A stretch of 64,000 nucleotides of DNA, taken from contig CAWGJS010000007.1 of NCBI GenBank assembly GCA_963822955.1, positions 682,001 to 746,000 on the forward strand. The letters run 5' to 3'. Shown here one piece after another: positions 18,132-28,698 of this stretch. The notes under the pieces are model-generated. The model had not been told where the DNA came from and searched no databases. It was given only the letters and a program-made list of their open reading frames with translations. Both the position numbers and the translations under genes were made by a program. How positions within the stretch are numbered: the stretch's first letter is position 1; each line of letters opens with the position of its first letter. Origin of the DNA: JAJYUU01 sp963822955 (GTDB taxonomy: Bacteria; Actinomycetota; Actinomycetes; Streptosporangiales; Streptosporangiaceae).

Positions 18132-18581
18132 ATGACCCAGCTGAACCTGAACGACGCACGGTGCGAGGCGCTGTTTGCCTCCGGGCTGCAGCGATCGGAG
18201 CGCCCGACCGCCCGAGCCGTGGCGGAGGCGATCAGCCGAGCGGTGCGGCAATTCGGTATCCGCGGCTGCGCCAGCCGGATGGCACAAGAGTTCGGTGACC
18301 ACCCTCAGGCGGCCGCCGAACGCATGCGCTGGGCCCGGCTGGTCGTCGCCGAGATGACGGCGCGGCCCCAGCCGAGCCCGAGCCGCATTGCCAGTCTCCC
18401 GCCCCGGTGCGGCTGGGCGGACGGCGCCCGGTCCGCGACGCGATCAGCCGTGGCTGGCCGAGGCCGCAATGCGACATCGAAATCAGCCGCGCCGCAGGTC
18501 CGGCGCCCGGGGCCGGACACACCGCCCGGCACTCCAGGACGCGGCCAGGAGATCGGAGGCACACATGAACGAGACATGTGA
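18132..18581 (+). CDS. Conserved actinobacterial hypothetical protein
   Basis: ATG 18132 is chosen because AGAGG precedes it and MTQLNLNDARCEALFASGLQ is a typical beginning. Residues 1-~85 form an amphipathic helical region (RAVAEAISRAVRQFGIRGCA, MAQEFGDHPQAAAERMRWAR) of a kind I associate with small conserved actinomycete proteins. The last ~60 residues are Arg/Pro/Gly-rich and probably out of the ancestral frame. Its stop overlaps the start of the next gene, suggesting coupled translation. Function unknown. Confidence 0.6.
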   Translation: MTQLNLNDARCEALFASGLQRSERPTARAVAEAISRAVRQFGIRGCASRMAQEFGDHPQAAAERMRWARLVVAEMTARPQPSPSRIASLPPRCGWADGARSATRSAVAGRGRNATSKSAAPQVRRPGPDTPPGTPGRGQEIGGTHERDM

Positions 18582-18759
18582 CCGGTGCGGGCCAGCGGTC
18601 CGCGCGGTGTACCGCGCAGCGCGGTACGCCGAGCTCTACCTGTGCAGGCACTGCGCGAACCGGCATTGGCCGGTGCTGTCCGGCCGGGGCTGGATTATCG
18701 GTCCCGCTTGCGGGAACTCGTCCGCGCGGGTCGACGACTGCATCCTGGTCGGGGACTGA
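18565..18759 (+). CDS. Small zinc-ribbon protein
   Basis: A 64-residue product from ATG 18565 with a perfect GGAGG five bases upstream. Two CxxC pairs (ETCDRCGPAV and LYLCRHCANRH) predict a single zinc ribbon, as in DUF7455-like small proteins of actinomycetes. It overlaps the preceding gene by 17 bases and is followed by the hairpin repeats at 18802-18874. Function unknown. Confidence 0.65.
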   Translation: MNETCDRCGPAVRAVYRAARYAELYLCRHCANRHWPVLSGRGWIIGPACGNSSARVDDCILVGD

Positions 18760-18801
18760 CCGGGACCGGCAAGCAATCGAACCAGGGGAAACGTGCCTGC
18801 T

Positions 18802-18874
18802 CGTCCTGCTCCCCCGTGGCAGGACGGCCAGGTTACCGCGCGACCTGCTCGTCCTGCTCTCCCCTGGCAGGACG
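18802..18874. repeat. Two tandem hairpins, possible double terminator
   Basis: The dyad CGTCCTGC ... GCAGGACG occurs at 18802-18826 and again at 18850-18874, each with an 8-bp perfect stem inside a repeated CCTGCT...GGCAGG context. They follow the small zinc-ribbon gene and face the converging LAL regulator, so bidirectional termination is plausible. Confidence 0.6.
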
Positions 18875-18986
18875 GGCAGGTCGCCTCGTCGAAGCCAGTC
18901 CTGCAGGCTCGTCCGGCCCATCGGCCGCGGAGCAGCCTCGACCTAAGGGCGCAGGAATGGCGCTGAGTACCCACCTGCCTGCGACC

Positions 18987-21848
18987 TCAAGCACTGGCCG
19001 GGCGGAGGCGCGCGAGCTGGGTTCGCGAGGTAATGCCGAGCTTCCTGAACACGCTGGCGAGGTGGTGTTCCACCGTGCTTGGGCTGATGAACAGCTGCGC
19101 GGCGATGTCGGTGTTCGAGGCGCCCCCGGCGGCGAGGTCCGCGACCCCGGCTTCGCGCGGGGTCAGGTCGAAAGTCGTTTCCGGGCTGCGTACGCGCGCC
19201 CGCTCGCCGGTCGCACGCAGCTCCGTGGCCGCTTGCCCGGCGAGGCCGTCGGCGCCCATCGCCGTGAACATGTCCCATGCGGTGCGAAGCTCGCCGCGCG
19301 CGTCCCGCCGCCGCCTGGCCCGCCGCAGCCACTGGCCGAACATCAGATGAGTGCGCGCCAGATCGACCACGGCCCGGCCTCGCTGCAGCTGGCTGACGGC
19401 CTGCCGGTAGTGCTCCTCGACGCGCTCCCCGTCGTCGATCAGCGCCGCGCAGCGGGCCCGGAGCCCGAGCGCCCAGGGCGTGCCCGCGGCGAGCGCCCGC
19501 TCGGACATGGTTTCGAACGCCGAGCCGGCCAGGTCGCGGTGGCCAGCCCGGACCGCGGCCTCGATCAGGTCCGGCAGCGCCCATTCGGCCGTGCACGGCG
19601 TATCGTCCTCGATCACCATAAGCGCGGCAGCCGCCGCGGCGTCGCAGTCCCCGCCGCACAGATCGGCCACGGCCACGACGTACTGGCCGAATTCGGCAAG
19701 CTTGCGCTGGCCCCGCGCGGTGGACTCGCGGATCTGGGCAATACCGGAGGCGCGCGCGGCGGCCAACTGGCCGCGGTATGCGAGCAGAAGGCCTTCGCTC
19801 AGGCTGTCGATGCCGAGCAACCCTGGCCTGCGGCTCACCGTGATGAGCTCCCGCGATTCGGCCAAGCGCGTACCCGCGTCCTGGAAACGGCCGGCCACGG
19901 CGGCGGAAAACGCCTGCCAAGCCAGCGCGAGGGGAAGCTCGGTCAGCGCTCCGAGCGTGCGCGCGGCGTCCACCCAGCGGCCGGTGAGGTCGATGAAGCC
20001 CTGGTCGTCCCACAGGCTCCCGGTGGCGGCGACTCCCATCTCAAACCATCGCAATCCGGTGGCCGGATCGAGGTCGTCGGCTCGCAGTGCAGCGACGGCG
20101 GCGCGGAGCGGCGCGACGGCCTGGCTGTACCCGGCCGTGAACCTGGCCTGCCATCCCTCAAGGAGCAGGTCGCTGACGGTCGACTCAGATCCAGTGAGGC
20201 CGGGGAACGACCGCGCCGCGCTGGTGATCTTCCGTGTCTGGGCGGGTCCGGCCCAGATGGCTGCCCGGGTCGCTTCGAGAATCGTGTCGCGTGCTGCCCT
20301 GTCGTCGGGTGCCAGCGCCTGGGATGCCTCTGCCAGGGCATCGGCTGCCGCGGCGGCGTCGCCAGTGGCGAACAGGATCGCGCCGTTCAGCCGCTTGGCC
20401 AGGCCACGCTGGCGGTCGTCGGCCAGCCGGGGCAGGGCGCCGGTGACCATGTCCCGCGCGGTGTCCGGGTGGCCGCTGATCAGCTCGGCCTCGGCAAGGG
20501 CGACCTCGCGCCGCGCACGGCGCCCGTCATCGGGCGTCAGCTCAACTGCGCGGCGCAGCAGCGCGGCCCTGGCGGCGTAGCCGCCGCGCGCACTCTCGCG
20601 TTCCGCGGCCTGTTCCAGACCGGCGGCGATGCCCTCATCCGGGGCGATCGCGGCCGCGGCCCGATGCCACGCCCGCCGCTCGTCCCGGCGGCGGAGCCGG
20701 AGTCGCTTGCCTCGGCCAGCGCCAGATGCGCCGCCCGGCGCTGAGCATCCGTGGCGCCGTGATACACCGCTGACCGGATCAGCGGGTGCTTGAACCAGAC
20801 CGAGCTGCCGGACAGCTCAACCAGGCCGGCCGCCTCCGCGGCCGCCGCCGCGGCGTCGGCGTCGATGCCTGCCAGGCCGGCAACGCGCCACATTCCGACG
20901 CGGTCGCCTGCGATGTCAGCTCCGGCGAGCAGCAGGAATGCCTGCGTATCAGCCGGCAGATCACGGACCTGCCGCAGGAACCGCTGCTCGAGCCGCTGGC
21001 TGACCGGTATCGGCTCGGGCAGGGAAACACGGCCGGCCAGCTGGTCAGCGGTGAACTGGGCGCCGAGCTCCGCCAGCGCCAGTGGGTTGCGCTGGGTATC
21101 CGCCAGGATCCGCCGGGCCACCTGCTCGTCCAGGTGCGCGCCCGCCACCCGGCGCAGCAGCTCGGCGGCTTCGGCATCCGGCAGCCCGCCGACGACCACG
21201 GCCGGCAGTTCCTCGAACACTTGCAGTGTCGCCGGCTCGGGCAGTGTGGCCGGGCTCGCCCATAGTCACAATCATGCCGACCCGGTCGGCGTACAGACGC
21301 CGGGCGGCGAACGCGAGCGCCTGGGCCGATTCGGCATCGAGCCACTGCGCGTCGTCGACCAGGCAGAGAACCGGCTGGTCCTCAGCCGCATGTGACAGCA
21401 CCATCAGCGCGGCGAGCCCGACCAGGAACCGGCTCGGCGGCGGCCCCTCCTCCAGGCCGAACGCCACCCGCAGCGCGTGCCGCTGCGGAGGCCCCAGATC
21501 GGCGATCCGAGGCAGGAACGGGACCAGCAGCTGGTACAGCGCCCCGAAATCCAGGCTGATCTCCGCCTCCACCCCCGCGGCACCGCAAACCTGCAGGTCA
21601 GGCGCCGAGTCGATCGCGTAGCCGAGCAGCGCTGTCTTGCCGACCCCCGGCCCGCCGCGCAGCACCAGGGTGCCGCTGAAGCCGTCGCGCACAGAACCCA
21701 GCACCCGGTCGATCGCTGCCGTCTCCGTCCGCCGATCAAGCAGAACAGGCTCAGCCTGCCGCTCGCCAGATCCCGCCGGACCGGAGCGCCACAGGGCCGG
21801 ATGGTCAAACCGGTCTGGGATACGACGGTCGTCACCGCTGTCGACCAT
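18987..21848 (-). pseudogene. LAL-family LuxR regulator with ATPase domain, two frameshifts
   Basis: Three frames on one strand combine to a ~950-residue LAL regulator. Part 1 (from ATG 21848) has Walker A LRGGPGVGKTALLGY and the Walker B-like PVLCLVDDAQWLD. Part 2 starts near 21250 (VFEELPAVVVGGLPDAEA) and carries the sensor region HPLIRSAVYHGATDAQRR. Part 3 resumes near 20695 (DERRAWHRAAAAIAPDE), runs through TPR-like helices, and ends in a GerE HTH (LTPREAGVADLAAGGASNTD, STVEHHLASVFRKLGITSRT). Both frame breaks are compatible with single-base indels. LAL proteins activate secondary-metabolite or catabolic operons; no obvious target cluster lies alongside. Confidence 0.8.
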
Positions 21849-22089
21849 CGCTACCATCTCCAACAGCTATCAGGCAGTTGCTGCAGTCGGACCGGTCTGC
21901 TGGCCTGACCGGTCATTAGCATTCCCAGCCCGCGCGGCCTGCACCAGCCGCAGCCGCTGGCGAAGTCGTTCCAGCAGATCGCAGAGGATATCGTCCGTCG
22001 CATCCCGCTGCCGCAGCCAGTTCCTGGCCGCGCGGGCGCGGCGAGCAGGCTGAGCCCGGGGTTCTAACCCACCGGGTCCGCTGCCGTGG
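21849..22089. other. Short spacer between LAL regulator and comM copy 2
   Basis: About 240 bases. The minus strand has a start-less open frame reading ARNWLRQRDATDDILCDLLE, which looks protein-like but is too short to assign. Confidence 0.3.
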
Positions 22090-23653
22090 TCAGATCCCGG
22101 TGCCGAGCCACAAGCCGAGCGCCGTGCGGATCTCGGTCAGCCGCGGCCGTGCCTCGCCGGCTAGGTCAGCGAGCGTCCAGGCCATCCGGATGATCCGGTC
22201 CGCACCGCGGGCGCTGACCTGTCCGCGGTCCATCGCCCGCTCGAGCGGCGTCAGGGCACCGGCAGCCGGGCGGAAGCTACGGCGCAGTTCGCTGCCCGGA
22301 ATCTCGGCATTCACCCGCCACCTGGTCCCCTCGAGTCTGCGGGCCGCACGCAGCCTGGCCTGCTGAACCCGCGCCGAAACCACGGCGCTGGGCTCAGCCA
22401 GCTGCCGGTCGCTGAGCAGCTCCGCCCGCGAGACGGGCAGCAGCTCGACCTTGACGTCGACCCGGTCGAGCAGCGGCCCGGACAGCTTCGCTAGGTAGCG
22501 CCGCCGCACCAGCGGCGTGCAGGTGCAGCCAGCTCCGCCGGCCGTGGACCGGGCACACGGGCACGGGTTAGCCGCCAGGACCAGCGTGAACCGAGCCGGG
22601 AACCGCGCCGTCAGCCCAGAGCGGGCAATAATCACCTCGCCCGATTCCAGCGGCTGCCGCAGCGCATCAAGCACGTCCCGGTCAAACTCTGGCGCCTCGT
22701 CCAGGAACAGGCACCCATGATGGGCCAGCGAGGCGGCGCCAGGCCGCAGGATCGCGCTGCCGCCACCCACGATCGCCGCCTTGGTCGCCGTGTGATGCGG
22801 TGCGCAGAATGGTGGCTCGGTCACCAGCGGCCGATCGGAGTTCAGGGCCCCCGCGACCGAGTGGATCGCGCTCACCTCAAGCGCCGCCGCCCGCTCCAGT
22901 CTCGGCATGATCGTCGGCAGCCGCTCGGCCAGCATCGTCTTTCCGCTTCCTGGCGGCCCGAGCAGGAGCATGTGGTGGCCGCCGGCCGCGCAGATCTCCG
23001 CGGCCCTCCGCGCCACCGGCTGGCCCACCACGTCAGCCAGATCGCGGCCCTGGCCGGGGTCAGCCCCGGCCGACGCCGGCATCGCGAGCCCCGTGCCCGA
23101 GTCGAGCACCTGCACACCCAGCCCGGACGCGTCCGGATCGCCGTGGCGCAGCCAGTCGATCAGCGGCCCCAGTGCCGCCGCCGAGATGACCCGCATCGAC
23201 GGAACCAGGGCCGCCTCGGCCGCGTTCTGCAGCGGCACCACGGCCCGGCCGAAGCCGGCGCTCGACGGCCGCCGCGATCGACGGCAGGATGCCGTGCACC
23301 GGCCGGATCCTGCCATCCAGGCCAAGCTCGCCCAGGAACACCGTCCCGTCCAGGCCGTCCTTGGGCACCACGCCGGCCGCAGCCAAGATAGCGATTGCCA
23401 TGGCCAGATCGAAGCCGCTACCCCGCTTGGGCAGGCTGGCCGGCGACAGCCCGACCGTGATCCGCCGTTGCGGCCACGAGTGCTGGCTGTTGATGATCGC
23501 CGACCTGATCCGGTCACGCGCCTCGCGCAGAGCCGTGTCCGGCAGGCCCACCAGCAGCAGCGCGACCAGGCCATTCTCGATATCGGCCTCGACCTCGACC
23601 ACATGACCCTGCACCCCGGCCAGCGCCATCGCATACGTACGGGCCAGCGCCAT
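22090..23653 (-). pseudogene. comM: ComM/YifB Mg-chelatase-like ATPase, copy 2, frameshifted
   Basis: This copy has the native start, ATG 23653 with GGAGG upstream, and the N-terminal Lon-like domain missing from copy 1 (LVALLLVGLPDTALREARDR, RRITVGLSPASLPKRGSGFD). Near 23261 a single extra T (GGCGCTCGACGG instead of GGCGCCGACGG) throws the reading off frame, so the Walker A/B and C-terminal parts are in another frame until the stop at 22090. Repairing that base gives a full ~520-residue ComM. DprA, normally the next gene, is absent downstream; the LAL regulator follows instead. Its last codons differ from copy 1 (GTGI versus GTGQ). Confidence 0.85.
22096..23410. repeat. 1.31-kb duplicated segment, second copy
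   Basis: Direct duplicate of 12856-14169, about 9.2 kb away, with near-perfect identity. This copy continues into native comM 5' sequence on the right, so it is the likely parent on that side. Confidence 0.9.
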
Positions 23654-23976
23654 CTCCCACCACCTCCGCTCCCGAAGGTGCCCGACGGCCGCCCGCCAGC
23701 GAGCGGGCCATGGCCCAGTTGTGGACGGCCCGCACCCTTGGGTCGCGCTGTGGACAGCCGCCACCAGACTGTCGGCAGCAGCTGCTTCAATGCAGGCTGC
23801 GGTGGTCAGGGTGATCGTGTCGGAGTGCGCTCGATGAAGGGCGGCGCCAACCGGGCCGGCCACGTTGGCAGAGTTGCCGTCGGGGCTGCAGGCGTAGCGG
23901 CCGGCCGGGGCTGCGGCGCCCGAAGATGGTCAATTGCCGGGATGCCGGGCGCAAGCCTGCGGATAAGGCTAGAACG
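23654..23976. other. Upstream region of comM copy 2
   Basis: No separate gene is supported; the comM frame stays open upstream by chance. It holds the DnaA-box-like TGTGGACAG (23749-23757) and TGTGGACGG (23720-23728), echoing the motifs ahead of both dprA copies. Confidence 0.4.
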
Positions 23977-24879
23977 ATGCGGTACCCGCGTCTGGAGTCC
24001 CGGCGCCGTTCGCTCTCGGCGGCTATCGTCATCGCTGTCATGGCGGCAGCAATTTCCGGGGTCATCTCCACAGGCAAGGATCGGGCGAGCGCACGGAGGG
24101 CTTCGAACCTATCCGCCGAGTCGGCGCTGGTGCATCGACTGGCAACCTGCCTACCACATGGACAAGCGAAACCGACAGTTGTCCTGGTCCACGGTGCCTG
24201 GGCCGACGCATCCAGCTGGAGCGGCGAGGTCGCTACGCTGCAGGCTGCTGGCTACGAGGTCAGAGCGATCGCGAACCCGCTGCAGAACCTGACCACCGAC
24301 TCGGAATATGTCGCCGACTACCTCAAGGCCATCCGCGGCCCGGTGGTGCTCGCCGGACACTCATACGGAGGGTCGGTCATCACTAATGCCGCAGCCGGGC
24401 TTGCAAATGTCAAGAGACTGGTCTACGTCGATGCAGCCGCGCCGGCGCCTGGGCAGACCACCGCGCAGCTTTCCGGTGCTGGTTCGATCCTGATCAAGAA
24501 GAAGCCGCCCGAGCTGTTCTACACCACCGCCGACCCGAACTCAGGTGCACCTGAGCTGTACTTGAAAGAGAGCATCTTCATCCACAATTTCGCCAGCGAC
24601 CTGCCGCCGGTGAAGGCAAAAGTGCTGTGGGCGTCGCAACGCGGCACTGCCACCGCCGCCCTGGCGACACCATCGATGGCGGCGGCGTGGAAGACAATTC
24701 CGTCCTGGTACTTCATCAGCACAGGTGATCAGATCATCACACCTGCTTCGGAGCTGGCGATGGCCCACCGCGCGCACTCGCATGTCACCATGTTCCGCGG
24801 TGGATCGCACCTGACACTGATATCGCATCCGAACGCGGTGACAGCCGTCCTCACAGCAGCGATTTGTTCGCTGCGCTGA
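23977..24879 (+). CDS. Exported alpha/beta hydrolase
   Basis: From ATG 23977 the product has 300 residues. Residues 1-33 form a signal peptide or anchor (SLSAAIVIAVMAAAISGVIS). The hydrolase fold follows: TVVLVHGAWADASSW (HGxW oxyanion motif), nucleophile elbow LAGHSYGGSVI (Ser), acid in STGDQIITPASE, and the catalytic His in RGGSHLTLISHP. This pattern is typical of small esterase-like alpha/beta hydrolases active on lipids or antibiotics, here outside the membrane. It diverges from comM and is followed by 350 gene-free bases. Confidence 0.83.
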   Translation: MRYPRLESRRRSLSAAIVIAVMAAAISGVISTGKDRASARRASNLSAESALVHRLATCLPHGQAKPTVVLVHGAWADASSWSGEVATLQAAGYEVRAIANPLQNLTTDSEYVADYLKAIRGPVVLAGHSYGGSVITNAAAGLANVKRLVYVDAAAPAPGQTTAQLSGAGSILIKKKPPELFYTTADPNSGAPELYLKESIFIHNFASDLPPVKAKVLWASQRGTATAALATPSMAAAWKTIPSWYFISTGDQIITPASELAMAHRAHSHVTMFRGGSHLTLISHPNAVTAVLTAAICSLR

Positions 24880-25230
24880 TCACATCTGAGCCTGACCCGC
24901 TGTGACGGACATTCCTGCCACGGAAGCGCTGCCTGGCTAGCCGCGAAGGTTTTCAAGCTCACGCAGCCGCCAGGTCCCGACAGACCTTGCTCGCTGTCAG
25001 GCAGCTCGGCAGCTTCGTGCAGTCCTTAGACGCCGACCTCGACGTCCTCAAACGCGGCGGCCAGCGCACTTGTGGCGATGTCAACCCAAACTGGCCCCAT
25101 AGTGGCGGAGGTAAGTGGCCCGGCCGCGACGGCGTCGGGAAGCGTATTGTTTGGGCTCGGGAGGGTCAGGTCTAGGGCCACGGCCGCGCGCTTGTGGTGG
25201 ACCCGCACGGTGCGCTCTGCGGGAGGATCG
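24880..25230. other. Gene-free stretch
   Basis: About 350 bases with no recognised gene, repeat or structural RNA; it must contain the promoter of the gene starting at 25231. Confidence 0.35.
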
Positions 25231-25983
25231 GTGACAGGTGTCGGGCAAGACTTGCCGGACCGGGACGCCGAGATGGTCCGGGCGGCCTGGCGAGCGGTTG
25301 CTGGCTGGGCGGAATTTCCAGTCGGCGCTGACCCCCGGCCAGTGGTGCTCCTGGACGGCCCTGTCCGGGTGGACAAGGGGTTCGCCACGGGAGATGCAAA
25401 GCTTGCCTTCCTGCAGGGTGTTGTCGACGCGGACGCCGAAGTGCCCGAGGATGCGGTGCGGCCGCTTCGTCGGCCTGCTGCTGGGACAGGCCCGCGGCCG
25501 CGAGGTCAGCTGCGGGTCGTTGCTGCCGAGTCGTCCGAAGCCGAGTTCGCCACCGACCGGGGTCACCAGCGCCTGCCTGCGTGGAGACTGCAGGCTGCGA
25601 ACACGCTCGGCCCGATCTGGGTGCTCACCGGCGAGGCGCAAGCCCGGTGCTGGTCGCCGTCAACGCCAGCCAGGCAGGAGCGGATCGGACCGCACATGCT
25701 GAGGTCGGGCACCGTCGGAGCGGGCGGCCGCGAACTGGCCGTGGAATTCACCGGCGGCAGCGAGCGGCTGTTCCGCTATGACGCCGAGGTGATCGAAACT
25801 CCGGCCGCCGTCTGTGTGGTGCCGCTGCCGCGGATGACCGCGCGGCTTGCGCCGGGCACCTTCATCACCGCGGAAGGCCATCTGCGGAAGGTCCGCGTCA
25901 CCTTGGCCGAACGCCTCGGTGGCCGGGTGCTGGTCAACCTGGATGGAACCCCCGTCCCCGTTACCCCAGCGGGTGAAGCCTGA
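25231..25983 (+). CDS. Hypothetical protein
   Basis: GTG 25231 is chosen because GGGAGGA lies four bases before it; the open frame extends upstream but with poor coding character. The 250-residue product has an N-terminal part (DAEMVRAAWRAVAGWAEFPV, RPVVLLDGPVRVDKGFATGD), a low-quality middle segment, and a beta-rich C-terminus (AVEFTGGSERLFRYDAEVIE, GRVLVNLDGTPVPVTP). No family recognised. The Arg/Pro-rich middle could hide a compensated frameshift. Confidence 0.5.
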   Translation: MTGVGQDLPDRDAEMVRAAWRAVAGWAEFPVGADPRPVVLLDGPVRVDKGFATGDAKLAFLQGVVDADAEVPEDAVRPLRRPAAGTGPRPRGQLRVVAAESSEAEFATDRGHQRLPAWRLQAANTLGPIWVLTGEAQARCWSPSTPARQERIGPHMLRSGTVGAGGRELAVEFTGGSERLFRYDAEVIETPAAVCVVPLPRMTARLAPGTFITAEGHLRKVRVTLAERLGGRVLVNLDGTPVPVTPAGEA

Positions 25984-26370
25984 AGCTCAGAGCCAGTCCG
26001 GCAGTAATGTCATCAGCTGCCGGTGGCGGTGTTGCCGAGCGGCCGGGCGCGGCAGCCGGAACAGCCGCGACGGCACGACTGCAAAGACGCCGCTCACCGA
26101 TGGCGCCGGTCTGCCGACTTGGCAGACGACCTCATCGGGCCCACTAGCAGGCGACCGTTCACAATGTAGGGCTGGATGGCTGATGCGAGGAGTCCACGTA
26201 GACCCCGCCACGGCGGCGCCGGTCATCTTTGGGCCAGCATCTAACCAAGTGGCGTGTGGCTGCGTCGTAATCTCGTGGGGTCGCTGACTGGCGGTTGCCC
26301 TGTGGCATGCGGCGGGTGGTTGCGCTTGGCCGTTGGGTCAGCTGCGTAGCGGACCAGGAGGAATGCTGAA
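25984..26370. other. Gene-free stretch upstream of the MBL-Rieske gene
   Basis: Nothing recognised in about 390 bases except the ribosome binding site GGAGGA at its right end. Confidence 0.35.
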
Positions 26371-27926
26371 TTGCGGATTACTTTCCTGGGCCACGCCGGC
26401 CTGCACGTTCAGACGCGGTTCGGCAGCATCTTGTGCGACCCGTGGAAGAACCCGGCGTACTTCGACTCGTGGTTCGTCTTTCCTGACAACAGCGCGGTGG
26501 ACTGGGACCGGTACGGCAGGGCCGACTACCTGTACGTGTCTCACTTGCACCAGGATCACTTCGACGCCCGGCTGCTGCGCGAGCATGTGTCGCGTGCTGC
26601 GACGGTTCTGCTGCCGGATTTTGCTGTCCAGGATCTCCGCGAGGAGCTTGAGCGGCTGGGGTTCCGCCGGTTCTGCGCGATGCCTAACGGCCGCGTTGTC
26701 GATCATGGCGGCCTGCGGCTGATGGTGGTGGCCTTGGGTTCGCCAGCCGACGGCCCGCTTGGCGATTCTGCGCTGGCAGTTGGTGATGGAACAGCCCGGC
26801 TCCTGAACCAGAACGATGCGCGGCCGCCGGACCTCGGCCCGATCCTGGCTTTCGGCCCTTTCGATGTGCATTTCCTGCAGTTCTCTGGGGCGATCTGGTG
26901 GCCATGGACCTATGACCTGCCGCTGGCAGCCAAGCGGTCGTTCGGGGCAGCCAAGCGCGCAAACGGGCTGGACCGGGCGGCGCGGTACGTCCGGGCTGTC
27001 GGCGCCCGCTACGTCGTGCCGTCCGCCGGGCCGGCCTGCTTCCTCGATGAGGAGCAGTACGGGCTCAACGATCTGACGGGCGATGCGGCGAGCACCTTCC
27101 CCGACCAGATGGTCTTCCTGGACTATCTGCGCGCTCAGGGCATCGAGGCAGGCAGGCTGCTGGTACCTGGGGCCACGCTTGAGCTAGATCGCCGAGGCTG
27201 CCAGATCAACTGGCCCGCTGGGCTGGCCGAGGCGATGATGCCTTTTACCGACAAGGCACGATACCTGGGCAGTTACGCCGAGCGTCAGCGGCGGCGGATT
27301 GAGGCCGATAAGAGCCGTTGGCCGGCTGGGGCGTGGACGTGCTCGCGGAGCTGAAGAGCTGGTTCGAGCCGCTGCTTGAGCTGGCCGATCACATCAGGGC
27401 TGGCGTGGCCAGCCCTGTGCTGCTGCAAATGACCGGCGAAGAGCCGGTGGTCATCGACTTTCCTGCCGGCCAGGTCCGCAGGTATGCCGGGGAAGCCTGC
27501 CGGTATGAGTTCACCGTCGACGGCCGCCTGATCAGGCAGCTGATCGCTGACCATCAGGTTGACTGGGTCAACAGCCTGTTCCTGAGCATGCGGTTCCGCG
27601 CCCGCCGGGTGGGGCAATACAACGAGCACTTGTACACGTTCTTCAAGTGCCTGGCGCCTGACCGGCTGATGTACGCCGAAGGCTGGTACGCCAGCCAGCA
27701 AGGCGACGAGGCCGAGATCCAGCTTGACGACTGGATCGTGCAGCGGCGTTGCCCGCATCTGAAAGGAGAACTCAGCCGGTTCGGCAAGATCGACGGCTCG
27801 ACCCTCACCTGTACTGTGCACGGCTGGCAGTTTGACCTGGCCACGGGCCGCTGCCTTGTCAGCGACGCGCCAGCGCATCAGCTCCGCAGCCGACGGGCCC
27901 GCGAGCTTCCCAATCCGGCCAGCTGA
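26371..27926 (+). pseudogene. MBL-fold plus Rieske protein (NamH-like), split by a frameshift
   Basis: Two overlapping frames form one ~515-residue protein. The N-terminal part (TTG 26371, GGAGGA upstream) is metallo-beta-lactamase-like: LGHAGLHVQT, ILCDPWKNP and the metal motif SHLHQDHFD. The second frame takes over near 27330 and ends in a Rieske cluster-binding site, RRCPHLKGEL (CxH) and LTCTVHGWQFDL (CxxH). The same MBL-Rieske order and size is known for NamH, the mycobacterial UDP-N-acetylmuramate hydroxylase, so peptidoglycan N-glycolylation is a reasonable guess but not proven. One base removed near 27330 would restore the frame. Confidence 0.72.
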
Positions 27927-28124
27927 GCCGCCCGGTCACTGACTCCGTCACGGCCTGCGCGAAGCGCGCGAGCCGGCTGACGCTGAGACACCAGAATCGA
28001 TCGGGATCTCACTGGGGTCCGCAGTCAGCTCCCGTAGACACCGAGCCCGGTGAGCAGCACAAGGGTTATCGGGCGGGCGACGAAGGTGCCGTGCGCGATG
28101 ACGAACGGCAGCGGGAAGTTGCGC

Positions 28125-28589
28125 TCAGGCGGCCCGATGCCGACACGACCCGCGCGCCGCCCTCGCCGGGGCCGCCCGGTAGGTCCTCCGGTCAGACGGT
28201 AAGAAGTCCCCTGGCCGCGAGTCGGCCAGGCGGATAGCACCAGGCTTGGCCGAATCACCGAACGTGACGCGGCACACCGCTCGCGAACCGCCTGCGCTCT
28301 CATCTCGACCTGCGGCTGTCCGTAAATGGCGCACCGGTTCGCGCAAGGTCCACAGAAGGTGCCGGCAGGGGACTACATCGAAGGACTCGGACCCGAAGCT
28401 CGGCTCCACCGCATCGCCCAACCGGAAGCCGACCTGCAGGTTCCGCTCAACTGCCGTCCGGCGAGCCTCCGCCAGCATCTCGGCCGACAGGTCGGTCGCA
28501 GTCACTCGGTGGCCCAGGCGTGCCAGGATCAGGGCCATGAACCCGGTTCCCGTCGCCAGGTCGAGAACGAAGGGGCAATATGACGTCAT
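28125..28589 (-). pseudogene. Class I SAM methyltransferase remnant
   Basis: The segment 28330-28590 encodes the SAM-binding motif FVLDLATGTGFMALILARLG, followed by VTATDLSAEMLAEARR (motif II acidic residue) and FDVVPCRHLLWTLREP (motif IV/post-I). Sense is lost after this, in Ser/Arg-rich sequence, and the ~40 residues expected before motif I are missing. It is a truncated, frameshifted methyltransferase gene just downstream of the LanC-like gene. Confidence 0.6.
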
Positions 28590-28698
28590 TGGCACCGTAG
28601 GCACCGCAGAAACGAGCGGAACAGATCCCGCGTTCGGCACGGGCGTGGCCACGCGCCTGGCACTCAGTCCGCGGCAGAAGAGCGCGATCTGGTCAGCG

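Noticed and set aside
18788..18880. A riboswitch at the hairpin repeats
   Set aside because: The two dyads are simple identical stems after a stop codon and fit terminators better; no riboswitch core is recognisable.
18585..20744. 719-residue plus-strand open frame
   Set aside because: It runs antisense to the LAL regulator and reads as low-complexity Ala/Gly/Arg sequence. The minus strand holds the recognised HTH and sensor motifs.
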